DNA of 36,416 nucleotides from Streptomyces scabichelini. Its GTDB lineage: Bacteria > Actinomycetota > Actinomycetes > Streptomycetales > Streptomycetaceae. The position numbers were made by a program, and so were the translations under genes. The stretch covers positions 1 through 36,416 of the forward strand of contig NZ_JAAKZY010000101.1 of the NCBI RefSeq assembly GCF_011045015.1, read 5' to 3'. Every line of letters begins with the position of its first letter. The first letter of the stretch is position 1. Below are positions 24,042-32,796 of this stretch, piece by piece. The notes under the pieces were generated by a model. The model saw only the letters and a list, made by a program, of their open reading frames with translations. It made no database searches and was not told where the DNA came from.

Positions 24042-24901
24042 CGCTTGGCTCCGATCTTGGAGCTGATCCGCGCCCCGAGGATGTTGAAGCAGACAACGGT
24101 GACCACGATCATGGTTCCGGCCCACAGGCTCTGCTGGAGCGCGCCGTCGAGGATCTCCGACCGCCCGTCGCTCACCATGAGCCCCCACTCGGCCGAGGGA
24201 GGCTGCACACCGAGGCCGAGGAACGACATCGCGCCGAAGTCCATCAGCGCGGAGCCGAAACCGATGGTGGCCTGTGCCAGCACGATCGGCAGGACGTTTC
24301 GCAGGATGTGCCTGGTGCAGATCCGCCATCCGGACAGACCCGCGAGCTGGAGGGCCTCGATGTAGGGACGTCGCCGCTCGGTCGCCGCGACGCTGCGTAC
24401 GACCCGGGCGACATACGGCGTGTAGATCAGGGACAAGGCGATGACGAGAGCCGTGAAGCCGCGGCCGAAGAGTGCGACCGCGAGCACGGCCACCAGGATG
24501 CCCGGGACCGCGAAGACCACGTTGAGAACGCGCTTGACGGCCGAGTCGAAGGCGCCGCCGATCCAGGCCGAGGTCACGGCGACAGCCGTGCCGAGGACCG
24601 AGCTGACGAGCACGATGATCCCGGGACCCGCAAAGCTCAGCCGCGCGCCCGCGAGCAGTCGCGAGAGGATGTCGCGGCCCAGAGAGTCGGTGCCCAGAAG
24701 GTGTGCGCCCGTAGGGCCCTGGCCCGCCGCCAGGATGTCCGTCTGCGCGGGTGGGTACGGGGCCAGGAGCGGACCGAACACGGCCAGCAGTGCCAGGAGG
24801 CCGCACACGATGCTCAGCGCAAGGAGGAAACGGTCTCCGCCGAGGGGAAGTCGAAACGGGCGTGGCGTGCTGGGCAGCCGCTTCAGCGTCGTGGTGCTCA
24901 T
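24038..24901 (-). CDS. Peptide-type ABC transporter permease, DppC type
   Basis: The second channel subunit (287 aa). A first helix near residues 28-50 is followed by the Dpp/OppC N-terminal segment HLLGTDSLGRDILSRLLAGA, then five further helices and a cytoplasmic loop EALQLAGLSGWRICTRHILR with NVLPIV, the EAA-type coupling motif. The family ending MSFLGLGVQPPSAEWGLMVS is intact. The ATG at 24901 overlaps the DppB stop by 4 nt. All junctions in this operon overlap, so the five proteins are made together. Confidence 0.95.
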   Translation of the reverse strand: MSTTTLKRLPSTPRPFRLPLGGDRFLLALSIVCGLLALLAVFGPLLAPYPPAQTDILAAGQGPTGAHLLGTDSLGRDILSRLLAGARLSFAGPGIIVLVSSVLGTAVAVTSAWIGGAFDSAVKRVLNVVFAVPGILVAVLAVALFGRGFTALVIALSLIYTPYVARVVRSVAATERRRPYIEALQLAGLSGWRICTRHILRNVLPIVLAQATIGFGSALMDFGAMSFLGLGVQPPSAEWGLMVSDGRSEILDGALQQSLWAGTMIVVTVVCFNILGARISSKIGAKR

Positions 24902-25899
24902 GGGCTGTGCTCCCTGAGGCGAGGATCGACCCGGGTCTGCACGAAGTCGATGACGGTGGTGACGACCACGAAGACCATGACCACCAGAACAGAGATCGCC
25001 GTGGTCGGCGCATAGTCCTTGCTGGAGACGCTTTTGACGAGCATCGACCCCACTCCGTCGATGCCGAAGGCGGTCTCCACGACGACGGAACCCGCTACGA
25101 GTCCTGCCACCGTCAGCCCGGAAGCCGTCAGCACCGGGATCGACGCGTTGCGCATCACATGCCGCCTGAGAACCAGTGATCTCGGCAGGCCACGCCCGAC
25201 CGCGGTCTCGACGTGCTCGCGCACCGCCTCTTCCCGCACCGCCGCGGCAGTCATCTGGGCGACGTAGGCGACCCAGCCGATCGAGAGGGCCACCGCCGGC
25301 AGCGTGAGGTGCCACAGGCGGTCAACCACTCCTGCCCCGGAGCCGTACGTGGGGAACCAGCCGAGTTGAACGGCGAAGACGCCGATCAGCAGCGTCGAAG
25401 CGACGAAGCTCGGAATCGCGACGCCCAGGCCCGTGACACCGTTGACAAACGGGCGGAGCCGATCGCCCACGCCTCCCACGGCTCCCAGCGCGACGCCTAT
25501 GACGAGGATGATGACCGCGGACATCAGCACGAGCGTCAGGGTCGTGAGCAGTCGCGGCGCCAGCAGGCTCGCTACGTCCTGCCGGCTGATCAGGGACGTG
25601 CCCAGATCGCCGTGCAGGGCATCGCCCAGCCAGTGGAAGTAGCGCACCACCACGGGTTCGTCCAGGCCGAGCTGATGACGCGCGGCTTCGCGCTGCGCGT
25701 CCGTCGCCCGGTCACCGACCACGCGCGCGACGGGGTCGCCGGGTGCCAGGGCCAGCGCCACGAAGATCACAAAGGATGCGGCGAGCACGGTGGTCACCGG
25801 CCCGACGACCCAGTGCACCACCCCACGGGTCAGCGCCCGCGCGCGACGTCGGCCAGAACCACTCGGCCGTGACTCCTTTCGGCGGGACACCGGGCTCAC
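24898..25899 (-). CDS. Peptide-type ABC transporter permease, DppB type
   Basis: The first channel subunit (333 aa), with six membrane helices. Family motifs are APGDPV (about 52-57), QLGLDEPVVVRYFHWLGDAL and HGDLGTSL, the GLGVAIPSFV membrane segment and the coupling loop TAVGRGLPRSLVLRRHVMRN. The N-terminus carries about 25 extra basic residues before the first helix. The GTG start at 25899 overlaps the binding-protein stop by 4 nt (GTGA). Confidence 0.95.
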   Translation of the reverse strand: MSPVSRRKESRPSGSGRRRARALTRGVVHWVVGPVTTVLAASFVIFVALALAPGDPVARVVGDRATDAQREAARHQLGLDEPVVVRYFHWLGDALHGDLGTSLISRQDVASLLAPRLLTTLTLVLMSAVIILVIGVALGAVGGVGDRLRPFVNGVTGLGVAIPSFVASTLLIGVFAVQLGWFPTYGSGAGVVDRLWHLTLPAVALSIGWVAYVAQMTAAAVREEAVREHVETAVGRGLPRSLVLRRHVMRNASIPVLTASGLTVAGLVAGSVVVETAFGIDGVGSMLVKSVSSKDYAPTTAISVLVVMVFVVVTTVIDFVQTRVDPRLREHSP

Positions 25900-27548
25900 C
25901 CGGCCGAACCGATGAGTGCCATGGAGGGCATCGACCAGTAGGCGAAGGACGTCACGGCTCCCGTCAGGTTCTTGTTGAGGAACGACACGGTGTTGGTGCT
26001 GAGGAGCGGGATACCGCCGTTGTCGCGCTCGTAGATGTCCTGGGCTTTGACGAACAGCCGCGCGCGCTCCTTCACATCGAAGCTGGCACGAATCTGACTG
26101 ATCAGCTTGGTGACCTCGGGATTGTCATAGTTTGTGTAGTTGTAGACCGACGTGGGCAGATAGACGAAGCCCGTGGGCTCGACCGGATCCTGCACACCGT
26201 TGAACGAGGAGTTGAGCATGAGGTCGACGCCGCCCCTCTTCGAGGCGTCGTACTGCGCCTGAGAGAACTCGAGGGACTGCATCGGCCGGAGTTCGATCTC
26301 CAGTCCCGCCTGCTTCGCCTGCTGCTGGACCAACTGGGCAACCTGCCCGTACGTCTGGTTGCCGCCCTCATAAGCCACGACGATCTTCGTGCCGTCGTAC
26401 GACGACTCGCCGACGAGCCGTTTTGCCGCGGCCTCATCGTGTGCGCGTTCCTTGACGAAGCGGTCGTAGGCCTTCTGGTAGATGGCGCGTCCGCCTCGTT
26501 CCCACGTGGTGGGTGTGAGGTGGGTGTAGCTGGGAGTCGCGGCTCCCTTGTAGACGACCTTGGCGAGCGCGTCCCGGTCGACGAGGACCTGAAGGGCCTG
26601 CCTCAGTCGGGCGTCTTTGAGCGGGCCGTCGGTGCGCGCCACGTCCAGCGCCAGTCCCTGGGTGGACGGCCCGAACCGCAGTGTTCCCGTGGAGGACTTC
26701 TCCAGAGCCGGGATGGCGGTCGGCGAGATCTCGTACGCGCCGTCGATCTCGCCGGCGTCCAGTGCCTGGGTCAAGGCCGTCGAATCGCTGATGAAGGTGA
26801 ACTTCACCGTCGCCGGGCGGGCACGGTAGTCATCGTTCCAGTAGTGGTCGTTACGCGTCATCGTGATGCTGTCGCCGCTCTTCCAGCTCTTCAGCTCGAA
26901 GGGGCCGCTGCACATCAACCCGCCCGCCGCGGTACCGAACTTCTTCCCCGCCGCCTGCGCGAACTTCTTCTGCACGACGACACCCGCGATGGCTCCCATT
27001 TCCTTCGCGAACAGCTCATCGGGTTGCTTGAAGTCGACGGTCACCTCGGCCGGTCCGGTGACCTTGATCGACTTCACCTTCTCGAACACGAAACCGACGA
27101 TCCGGGAGGGGTCGGCCGAGCGGTTGAGGCTATAGGCGACATCCTCGGCCGTCAGCTTGGAGCCGTCCCAGAATGTGACGTCGTCACGGATGGACATCAC
27201 GAGTCGCGTGGGACTGACCTGCTTGAGAGACGCGAGGTTGGGCTCTGTCGAGTAGTCCGCGCGAACCCGTATCAGCGGGTCGCACAGGTTGTCGACCACC
27301 GTGCCTCCGCTGTACGTGGCGGCGTTGGCCGGGTCGATGACGTCCGGTTCTCCGGCCGACAGGTTCCACGTCAACTGGTCGATGTCACCGGTGGCGCGGG
27401 CGGTCGTGGAGGTCAGTTTCCGGGACGTGTTCGAAGGAGTCGACTCGGACTGGCCACTGCACGCCGCCAGAACGCTCAGGGCGACGATCGAGCCGAGGCC
27501 GGCCACCACTCCGCTGCGACCGCGGGAGGGACGTAGATGACGGAACAT
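25896..27548 (-). CDS. Peptide-type ABC transporter substrate-binding lipoprotein (family 5)
   Basis: The extracellular receptor (550 aa) of the importer. The signal peptide has a basic start (FRHLRPSRGRSG), a hydrophobic core and the lipobox VLAAC, so it is a lipoprotein. The mature part shows family-5 hallmarks: an early DPANAATYSG segment, FWDGSKLTAEDVAYSLNR, an FELKSWKSGDSITMTRNDHY motif region and ALQVLVDRDALAKVVYKG. I chose the ATG at 27548 because AGGAGGTG lies directly upstream. Family 5 proteins bind peptides, nickel, opines or other compounds, so the ligand cannot be assumed to be a peptide. Motif B lies 43 nt upstream. It leads the operon. Confidence 0.95.
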   Translation of the reverse strand: MFRHLRPSRGRSGVVAGLGSIVALSVLAACSGQSESTPSNTSRKLTSTTARATGDIDQLTWNLSAGEPDVIDPANAATYSGGTVVDNLCDPLIRVRADYSTEPNLASLKQVSPTRLVMSIRDDVTFWDGSKLTAEDVAYSLNRSADPSRIVGFVFEKVKSIKVTGPAEVTVDFKQPDELFAKEMGAIAGVVVQKKFAQAAGKKFGTAAGGLMCSGPFELKSWKSGDSITMTRNDHYWNDDYRARPATVKFTFISDSTALTQALDAGEIDGAYEISPTAIPALEKSSTGTLRFGPSTQGLALDVARTDGPLKDARLRQALQVLVDRDALAKVVYKGAATPSYTHLTPTTWERGGRAIYQKAYDRFVKERAHDEAAAKRLVGESSYDGTKIVVAYEGGNQTYGQVAQLVQQQAKQAGLEIELRPMQSLEFSQAQYDASKRGGVDLMLNSSFNGVQDPVEPTGFVYLPTSVYNYTNYDNPEVTKLISQIRASFDVKERARLFVKAQDIYERDNGGIPLLSTNTVSFLNKNLTGAVTSFAYWSMPSMALIGSAG

Positions 27549-27590
27549 GCACACCTCCTGGGTGTGGGCACCCAGAGGCCCGGGTGTCAC

Positions 27591-27609
27591 GTAGCGCGCA
27601 ATATATAAC
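27591..27609 (-). promoter_or_regulatory. 19-bp island motif, copy B
   Basis: GTAGCGCGCAATATATAAC on the plus strand, 43 nt upstream of the importer operon start. On the minus strand it contains TATATT as a possible -10, with TTGCGT 18 nt upstream, so a protein bound to the motif would block transcription of the operon. Confidence 0.65.
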
Positions 27610-27728
27610 CTGCTCTACATGAAACGCAATGGCCGGTTTGCTGCGGTCCTCGAACACTCGGGAGCGGCCTGCGAGGCATCGTTCCCCTTCGGCACGGCGG
27701 AGTATCGATGGAGTCCGGAGCATGGCAA

Positions 27729-27761
27729 GGAGCCCCTCGCATCGAGATGCAGAGGGGCTCC
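27729..27761 (-). terminator. Strong terminator hairpin of the acyl-CoA synthetase/MaoC operon
   Basis: GGAGCCCCTC (27729-27738) and GAGGGGCTCC (27752-27761) pair perfectly. Within the loop GCAT and ATGC also pair, so the stem is about 14 bp with a single bulged A and a 4-nt loop. It lies 137 nt after the MaoC stop and between two leftward operons, so it should insulate the importer from readthrough. Confidence 0.75.
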
Positions 27762-27897
27762 CGCAGCACTGGGCCCACCGGGCGGATGGCCCCGGACAGG
27801 CGGTGAGGTGCGCCGCGAAGCCGCGGCTGCTCCCCGGGACTTCACGGCGAAGGCACGGACCCGCGGCCTGCCGATGTTTCCGGTCACCCAGGCTGCT

Positions 27898-28389
27898 TCA
27901 GGTCGCTGCTCCCTCACGCCACAGCACCTGCTGCTGGACGACGAAGCCGGGCTTCTCTCTGCCCTGCACCTCAGAAGCGATACTCATGCGGAGCAGGAAC
28001 CCGTCGCCGCGCTCGATGACCTCGTCGACCGTGCCCCGCACACGCCATCGGTCACTGGCTCGGGTGGGGGACACGAAGCGGACCCGGTCCATCCCGTAGT
28101 TCCATGCCACCCATGGACCTTCGACGTAGAGGACGTGGTTGACCAGGTAGTCGAGGAGTGCGACAAGGTGGTAGCCCTCGACCAGGTCGTCGGGGTAGGC
28201 CGTGAGATCGACCTCGTGGGGGCTGTCGTCGCTGTAGGTCGCGCTGTCGAACAGCGCGAGCTTCTCGGGCTCCACCTGAAACCAGTCCGTGAGGAACTCG
28301 CGGCCCTGCAACGACGGCGCATCCGAGACCTGCGGGACGACGAGGCGAACGGCCTCGGAACTCTCCTGTGCGGAATCCATGTCGCTCAC
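27898..28389 (-). CDS. MaoC-like hotdog-fold dehydratase/hydratase
   Basis: A 163-aa single hotdog-fold protein of the MaoC/FAS1-dehydratase kind, which would hydrate or dehydrate an acyl-CoA. Recognisable segments are LVEGYHLVALLDYLVNHVLY, the strand NYGMDRVRFVSPTRASDRWR typical of MaoC proteins, and GFVVQQQVLWREGA at the end. The canonical catalytic Asp-x4-His motif is not obvious, so activity is uncertain and a substrate-binding role is possible. I chose the GTG at 28389: GGAGGG precedes it and GTGA overlaps the acyl-CoA synthetase stop by 4 nt. Co-translation with the synthetase suggests the hydratase uses the CoA thioester made by it. Confidence 0.85.
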   Translation of the reverse strand: MSDMDSAQESSEAVRLVVPQVSDAPSLQGREFLTDWFQVEPEKLALFDSATYSDDSPHEVDLTAYPDDLVEGYHLVALLDYLVNHVLYVEGPWVAWNYGMDRVRFVSPTRASDRWRVRGTVDEVIERGDGFLLRMSIASEVQGREKPGFVVQQQVLWREGAAT

Positions 28390-30539
28390 AGTCCCTCCGT
28401 CTTCGCCGAAGCCACGATGAGCGCGTCGACCACGCGCACCCGCCCGCTTCCCCGCTCCACCATCACCGGATTGAAGTCGCCCTCTGCCAGCACGTCGGCG
28501 AGGTCCGCCGCCAGCCATGCGCAACGCTCGATCAGATCCACCAGAGCCCCTGTGTCCGTCGCACCGTCCTGCCTCCTGTAGCCCGCGAGGAGCCTGCCGA
28601 GGCGCGTCCGGTTCAGCAGCTCCGACGCCTCCCCCGGCGCCAGCGGGGCAAGCCCGAGCGAGACGTCCCCGATGAGCTCGACGAGGACACCTCCCGCGCC
28701 CACTGTCACCGTGGGCCCCAGGGCGGGATCGCGTACGAACCCGACCAGCACCTCGTCGGCATCGCGCACCAGCTCCTGGACCTCGTAACCGTCGATCAGG
28801 GCATGCGGCACGAGCGAGGTGATACTCGACTCGATGCCCTTGACCGCCGCTGCCAGCTGTTCCGCCGTCTCGACGCCGGTGACCACGCCGCCCACCTCAC
28901 TGCGGTGACTGACGTCCGCCGACGCGACCTTCACCACTACGGGGTACCGCCCGTCCGCCCACCGCTGCGCCTCAGCGGCGTCCTTCACCAGAACCGAACT
29001 CACGACGGGTATGCCGTAAGCATCCAGCAGACGTCGGCACAGGGGCACGAGCAGTGGTCCGGAGCATGCGGACACCTCACTCCGCAAGGCCTCGACCGCA
29101 TCGGGTCCGGGCAACCCGGCGGGCCGTTCGACATCCGGGACCACCGGCTGCTGGTTTCCGGCGAGGACCCGAAGCGTCGTCACGGCGTTGGCCAGCCCGC
29201 GCAGCACGGGTACCCGCGGACCCGCCATCCGCTGCACCCGCGTGCTCACCGACGCGCTGGTGGGAGAGGCGATGACCACCGGTTTACCGGTCCCGGTCTC
29301 CGCCAGCGCCCTGGCAGCCTCGTACATGCCTGCCGCGTAGGACGTCTCCTCCTCGCTCATCGCGGCAAGTGCTTCGACGAGAAGAACGACGCTGTCCACG
29401 TTCGCGTCCGCGGCCACGATCGGCATGACCTGCTGATACACGTCCTCCGTAGCCCCCGGGCTGCCTCCCACGTCCAGCGGGTTGCGCGGCTGCATTCCCG
29501 GCAGGAGCTCCGCCAGTGCCCGTACGGTGTGCTCCTCGAACTGCGGGAAATCCACTCCGAGCCGCGCGGCGACATCTGCCGCGAGCGCGGCCTCGCCTCC
29601 GCTGTCCGTGACCACCGCTGCTCTCGGCCCTGCCGCGAGCAGCCCTCCGGGCGAAGCGAGATGAGACAGGGCGACGGCAAGTTCGTCGTAGTCGGACACG
29701 AGGGGGACGTCGAGGCGGCGGAAGAGCGCGACGTAGGCATCGTCGCTTCCCACGATCGCTCCGGTGTGTGCCACCGAGGCCTGGGAGCCGGCATCCGTGC
29801 GCCCGACCTTGAGCACCACCACCGGCTTGCCGGCAAGCCGGCACCGCCCCACGGCGGCCTCGAACGCGCGAACGTCGCGGATGGACTCCATCACGACGCC
29901 GATGGCCTTGGTCTGTGTGTCGTCGGCCAGCCAGTCCAGATAGTCGGCCGTCGACGCGCCCATCTCGTTCCCCGAGGAGATGATGAACGAAAAGCCCACG
30001 CCCTCCGCGGCCCGCGCCAGGAACGAGGCCGATCCTGACTGTGTCACCAGTGCGGCGTGGCCTGCGGCCACATCGGTGAGCATGCCCTCGTAGAACCACA
30101 TCGGGACGCGATCAGCGACGTTGAGGACGCCCATGCAGTTGGGTCCGTTGACGACGATGCGCGCGTTCGAGCAGAACTCGCGCAGCGAGGCGCCCTCCTC
30201 GGCGGTCAGGCCGGCCGTGGCCACCACGGCGCCGGCCACGCCCCGGTTCTCGAGTTCGCTCAGCGCCGGGACAAGGGAGGACGCGGGGATGTTCAGCAAC
30301 GCGACGTCGACCCCGTCGGGCAGCTCGGCAACCGTCCGGTGAGCCTTGATGCCCTCCACCACACCACCGGCGGGATGCACCACGTGAAGGGAGCCCGCGA
30401 AGCCTGCGCGGCGCAGATTGCGGATGGCCTCGTTTCCGCCGGCGACGCGCGTGGCGGATGCGCCGAGCACAGCAATGGAGCCCGGCCTCAACAAGCGATC
30501 GATGGCTGACCTGCGGCCGGCAGCGTCGTAAATGAGCAC
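28386..30539 (-). CDS. NDP-forming acyl-CoA synthetase (acetate-CoA ligase family, single chain)
   Basis: A 717-aa enzyme that links a carboxylic acid to CoA with ATP, giving ADP and phosphate. Residues 15-140 form the CoA-binding domain (SIAVLGAS, then GPNCMG). The ligase domains follow, with VAHTGAIVGSDDAY containing the phospho-accepting His (about residue 258) and a SGNE segment. From about 510 an ATP-grasp module runs to the end (VVVKVASADVSHRSEVGGVV, EVLVGFVRDPALGP). The order matches single-chain synthetases including feruloyl-CoA and similar acid-CoA ligases. The GTG at 30539 has AGAGG 5 nt upstream; a GTG at 30545 overlaps that site. Motif C is 38 nt upstream. The acid is unknown. 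Confidence 0.93.
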   Translation of the reverse strand: MLIYDAAGRRSAIDRLLRPGSIAVLGASATRVAGGNEAIRNLRRAGFAGSLHVVHPAGGVVEGIKAHRTVAELPDGVDVALLNIPASSLVPALSELENRGVAGAVVATAGLTAEEGASLREFCSNARIVVNGPNCMGVLNVADRVPMWFYEGMLTDVAAGHAALVTQSGSASFLARAAEGVGFSFIISSGNEMGASTADYLDWLADDTQTKAIGVVMESIRDVRAFEAAVGRCRLAGKPVVVLKVGRTDAGSQASVAHTGAIVGSDDAYVALFRRLDVPLVSDYDELAVALSHLASPGGLLAAGPRAAVVTDSGGEAALAADVAARLGVDFPQFEEHTVRALAELLPGMQPRNPLDVGGSPGATEDVYQQVMPIVAADANVDSVVLLVEALAAMSEEETSYAAGMYEAARALAETGTGKPVVIASPTSASVSTRVQRMAGPRVPVLRGLANAVTTLRVLAGNQQPVVPDVERPAGLPGPDAVEALRSEVSACSGPLLVPLCRRLLDAYGIPVVSSVLVKDAAEAQRWADGRYPVVVKVASADVSHRSEVGGVVTGVETAEQLAAAVKGIESSITSLVPHALIDGYEVQELVRDADEVLVGFVRDPALGPTVTVGAGGVLVELIGDVSLGLAPLAPGEASELLNRTRLGRLLAGYRRQDGATDTGALVDLIERCAWLAADLADVLAEGDFNPVMVERGSGRVRVVDALIVASAKTEGL

Positions 30540-30576
30540 ACGCACCTCTTTTCATCCCCGTACCGAGGGGCGTAAT

Positions 30577-30595
30577 GTAGCACGCGTTGCATAAC
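30577..30595. promoter_or_regulatory. 19-bp island motif, copy C
   Basis: GTAGCACGCGTTGCATAAC on the plus strand, in the 83-bp gap between the divergent synthetase and amidase starts (38 nt and 27 nt away). One bound protein could control both. Ten of 19 positions are identical in all three copies and the rest keep purine/pyrimidine (or A/T) class. Confidence 0.65.
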
Positions 30596-30622
30596 CTTCA
30601 ATATATCTCCGGGAGTGACCTG

Positions 30623-32059
30623 ATGGACCACGACATCGCGTTCATGTCGGCGATCGAACTCGCTCGGGAATACCGGAGCCGCAAGCTCTCCCCCGTCGAA
30701 GTCGTCGACGCCCTGATCACCCGCATCGAAGAGCACAACCCGAAGATCAACGCGTTCGTGACGACCACGTTCGAGGCAGCCAGAGAGGACGCCCGACGCG
30801 CGGAGCAGGTGTTCGCGGGCGGTTCCGACGACGCGCCGCCCCTGCTGGGCATCCCCTTGACCATCAAGGACCTCACCCCCACCGCCGGCGTACGTACGAC
30901 CTATGGCTCACTCCACTTCGCCGACCACGTCCCCACCGAGGACGGCGTGATCTGGGCTCGGCTGAAGGCGGCCGGAGCTGTGCTCCTGGGCAAGACGACC
31001 ACTCCGGAGTTCGGCGGCCACTCCGTCACCGAGAGTCCGTTGACGGGAGTCACCAACAACCCCTGGGACCTCGCCCGGACGACGGGAGGGTCGAGCGGCG
31101 GAGCGGCGGCCGCGATCGCCGCGGGCTTCGGGCCCCTGGCGGTCGGCAGCGACGGCGGCGGCTCCATCCGCGTACCGTCGTCCTACTGCGGAGTCGTCGG
31201 CCTCAAGGCCTCGATCGGACGCATCCCGCGCTACCCGGAGGCGCAGGCGTTCGAGTCGGTCGGTGCGGTCGGCCCCATGACGCGCACCGTCGCGGACAAC
31301 GCCCTGATGCTCTCGGTCGTCGCCGGCCCACACTCTCGCGAGCCCTACTCACTGATGGAGAGCGGAGTCGACTACCTGGCGCTCGCGCAGACCGGATCCC
31401 TCGCCGGCGTACGTGTCGCGGTCAGCCCCGAACTCGGCAACCCTCCCATCCAGTCCTGCGTGCGCGAAGCCGTCCTGGCAGCCGCAGGCGTCTTCGGCGC
31501 CGAACTCGGCGCGGTCGTCTCCCCCGTCGACGTACACCTCCCCGACCCGATGGAGTACTTCGTCAAATGGTGGGGGCCGATCATCGCGGCCGGGATGGGC
31601 GAGTTGGTGGACCACATGAGCGAACCCGAACTCACACATCCGCTGATCCGGTCGTTCATGAAGCGGGCGGACGGGGTGTCGGCGAAGGAGTTCGCGCACA
31701 CCGCGTTCACCGAACGGCAGCAGATCCATGAGGCGTTCGCCTCGGTCTTCGACGACCATGAGCTCCTCATCTGGGCCACCACACCCACCACCGCCTTCCC
31801 CCACCCCGGCCCTGCGGGCGGCCCCTTGACCGTCGCCGGGGCCGAGGTCAGCGAGCCCGCGTTCGACAACCAGCGCCTCACCGAAGCCATCTCGCACGCG
31901 GGATACCCCGCCATCTCCATCCCCTGCGGTTTCGACGCCGACGGACTGCCCATCGGCCTGCAGATCGCGGGGCGCCACGGACAGGACGCCACGGTGCTGC
32001 GCGCGGCGCTGGCCTTCGAGTCGGCGCGTCCGTGGGCACACAGGCGCCCGGCGCTGTAG
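30623..32059 (+). CDS. Amidase signature family hydrolase
   Basis: A 478-aa hydrolase of carboxamide bonds with the complete Ser-cisSer-Lys triad: K82 in IPLTIKDL, S158 in TGGSSGGAAAAIAAG and S181 in GSDGGGSIRVPSS. The usual GLKASIGRIP and VGPMTRTVADNA segments follow. I chose the ATG at 30623 because GGGAG lies 8 nt upstream; an in-frame ATG at 30587 falls inside motif C. Cytoplasmic, no signal peptide. It is divergent from the acyl-CoA synthetase across motif C, so it could release the acid the synthetase activates. Members act on many amides and on aryl or peptide amides; the substrate is unknown. A terminator follows. Confidence 0.95.
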   Translation: MDHDIAFMSAIELAREYRSRKLSPVEVVDALITRIEEHNPKINAFVTTTFEAAREDARRAEQVFAGGSDDAPPLLGIPLTIKDLTPTAGVRTTYGSLHFADHVPTEDGVIWARLKAAGAVLLGKTTTPEFGGHSVTESPLTGVTNNPWDLARTTGGSSGGAAAAIAAGFGPLAVGSDGGGSIRVPSSYCGVVGLKASIGRIPRYPEAQAFESVGAVGPMTRTVADNALMLSVVAGPHSREPYSLMESGVDYLALAQTGSLAGVRVAVSPELGNPPIQSCVREAVLAAAGVFGAELGAVVSPVDVHLPDPMEYFVKWWGPIIAAGMGELVDHMSEPELTHPLIRSFMKRADGVSAKEFAHTAFTERQQIHEAFASVFDDHELLIWATTPTTAFPHPGPAGGPLTVAGAEVSEPAFDNQRLTEAISHAGYPAISIPCGFDADGLPIGLQIAGRHGQDATVLRAALAFESARPWAHRRPAL

Positions 32060-32097
32060 GTCTGTCCATCCCCTGCCGCGGCGCGAGCTCCCGTCGC

Positions 32098-32127
32098 AAG
32101 AGCCCTGGATTGCGAGCCAGGGCCCTT
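32098..32127 (+). terminator. Hairpin terminator after the amidase gene
   Basis: AAGAGCCCTGG (32098-32108) pairs with CCAGGGCCCTT (32117-32127) with one mismatch and an 8-nt loop, 38 nt after the amidase stop. The stem ends in TT, giving a modest T end. Confidence 0.65.
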
Positions 32128-32226
32128 GAGGTCGCGTGTCCGCTGGTTGACTACTTCGCGGGTGGCAGCGAAAGGTGGATTCCTACGGCAATACGCAGTT
32201 GCCTGGCCCCGCGGCTCTCGGCGCCC

Positions 32227-32646
32227 ATCTCGTTTACGCTCGCGGCACCGCAGTGCGCGGCGTTGCTTTTCTGGCAGGGTGGCGGCCGACTCGCCCACCA
32301 GGGAGACGTCGCGGCTTTCGCCGTCGCGGCTGCCCCGGCACCACCACACCGGTGAACCGGCCGCGTCCGTTTCGCCCTGGTACCAGTCGTCAGTGATCCC
32401 TGCGCGACGAGGGTGCATTCCGATCTTGTGTTCCGAGCAGATCGGCCAGGCCCGCCAGAGCAACTCCATGATGGTCGACTGCGCCGCATCTGCGACCACG
32501 GTCAGGACCGTCGTCGCATCGTCCGGCTCTGGCGGGTCGCCCTCCTCCAGGTCGCACGCATTCACCGAATTGCCGTGCCAACGGCCGTCGGGCATCGCCA
32601 CGTAGACCTGACCCCTTCGATTCCGCTCGGGGGCAAAGGCAGCCAA
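32227..32646 (-). pseudogene. Hypothetical protein of a Streptomyces family, lacking its own stop
   Basis: About 140 residues form a coherent protein: QVYVAMPDGRWHGNSVNACD, then ADAAQSTIMELLWRAWPICS, EHKIGMHPRRAGITDDWYQG, PVWWCRGSRDGE and LPEKQRRALRCRERKR. I recognise the general pattern from uncharacterised Streptomyces proteins; C70, H73, H78 and C103 could bind zinc. The frame does not stop after the basic tail but stays open for 280 more codons antisense to the amidase gene, where the sequence is no longer like the family. I infer that the 3' end was lost or shifted. An alternative is an intact gene with an odd C-terminal extension. No neighbour explains its role. Confidence 0.55.
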
Positions 32647-32796
32647 GACAGGTCAACCATCAGTATCAGTGCTTCTTGATCCGGCAGGGTCGCCATCAGG
32701 TCGCGCTAGACCACAGCGAGTGCGGCCTCCAACTTCGGCCACTGACCGGGCTCGGCCGGCCTTGGCTTTCGCGGAACGCAAGACATCGCGCGGACC

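Larger units (their letters stand above)
27549..27897. other. 349-bp intergenic region with motif B and a terminator
   Basis: No gene. Holds the 19-bp motif just upstream of the binding-protein start and the strong hairpin that ends the operon on the right, both listed separately. Confidence 0.7.
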
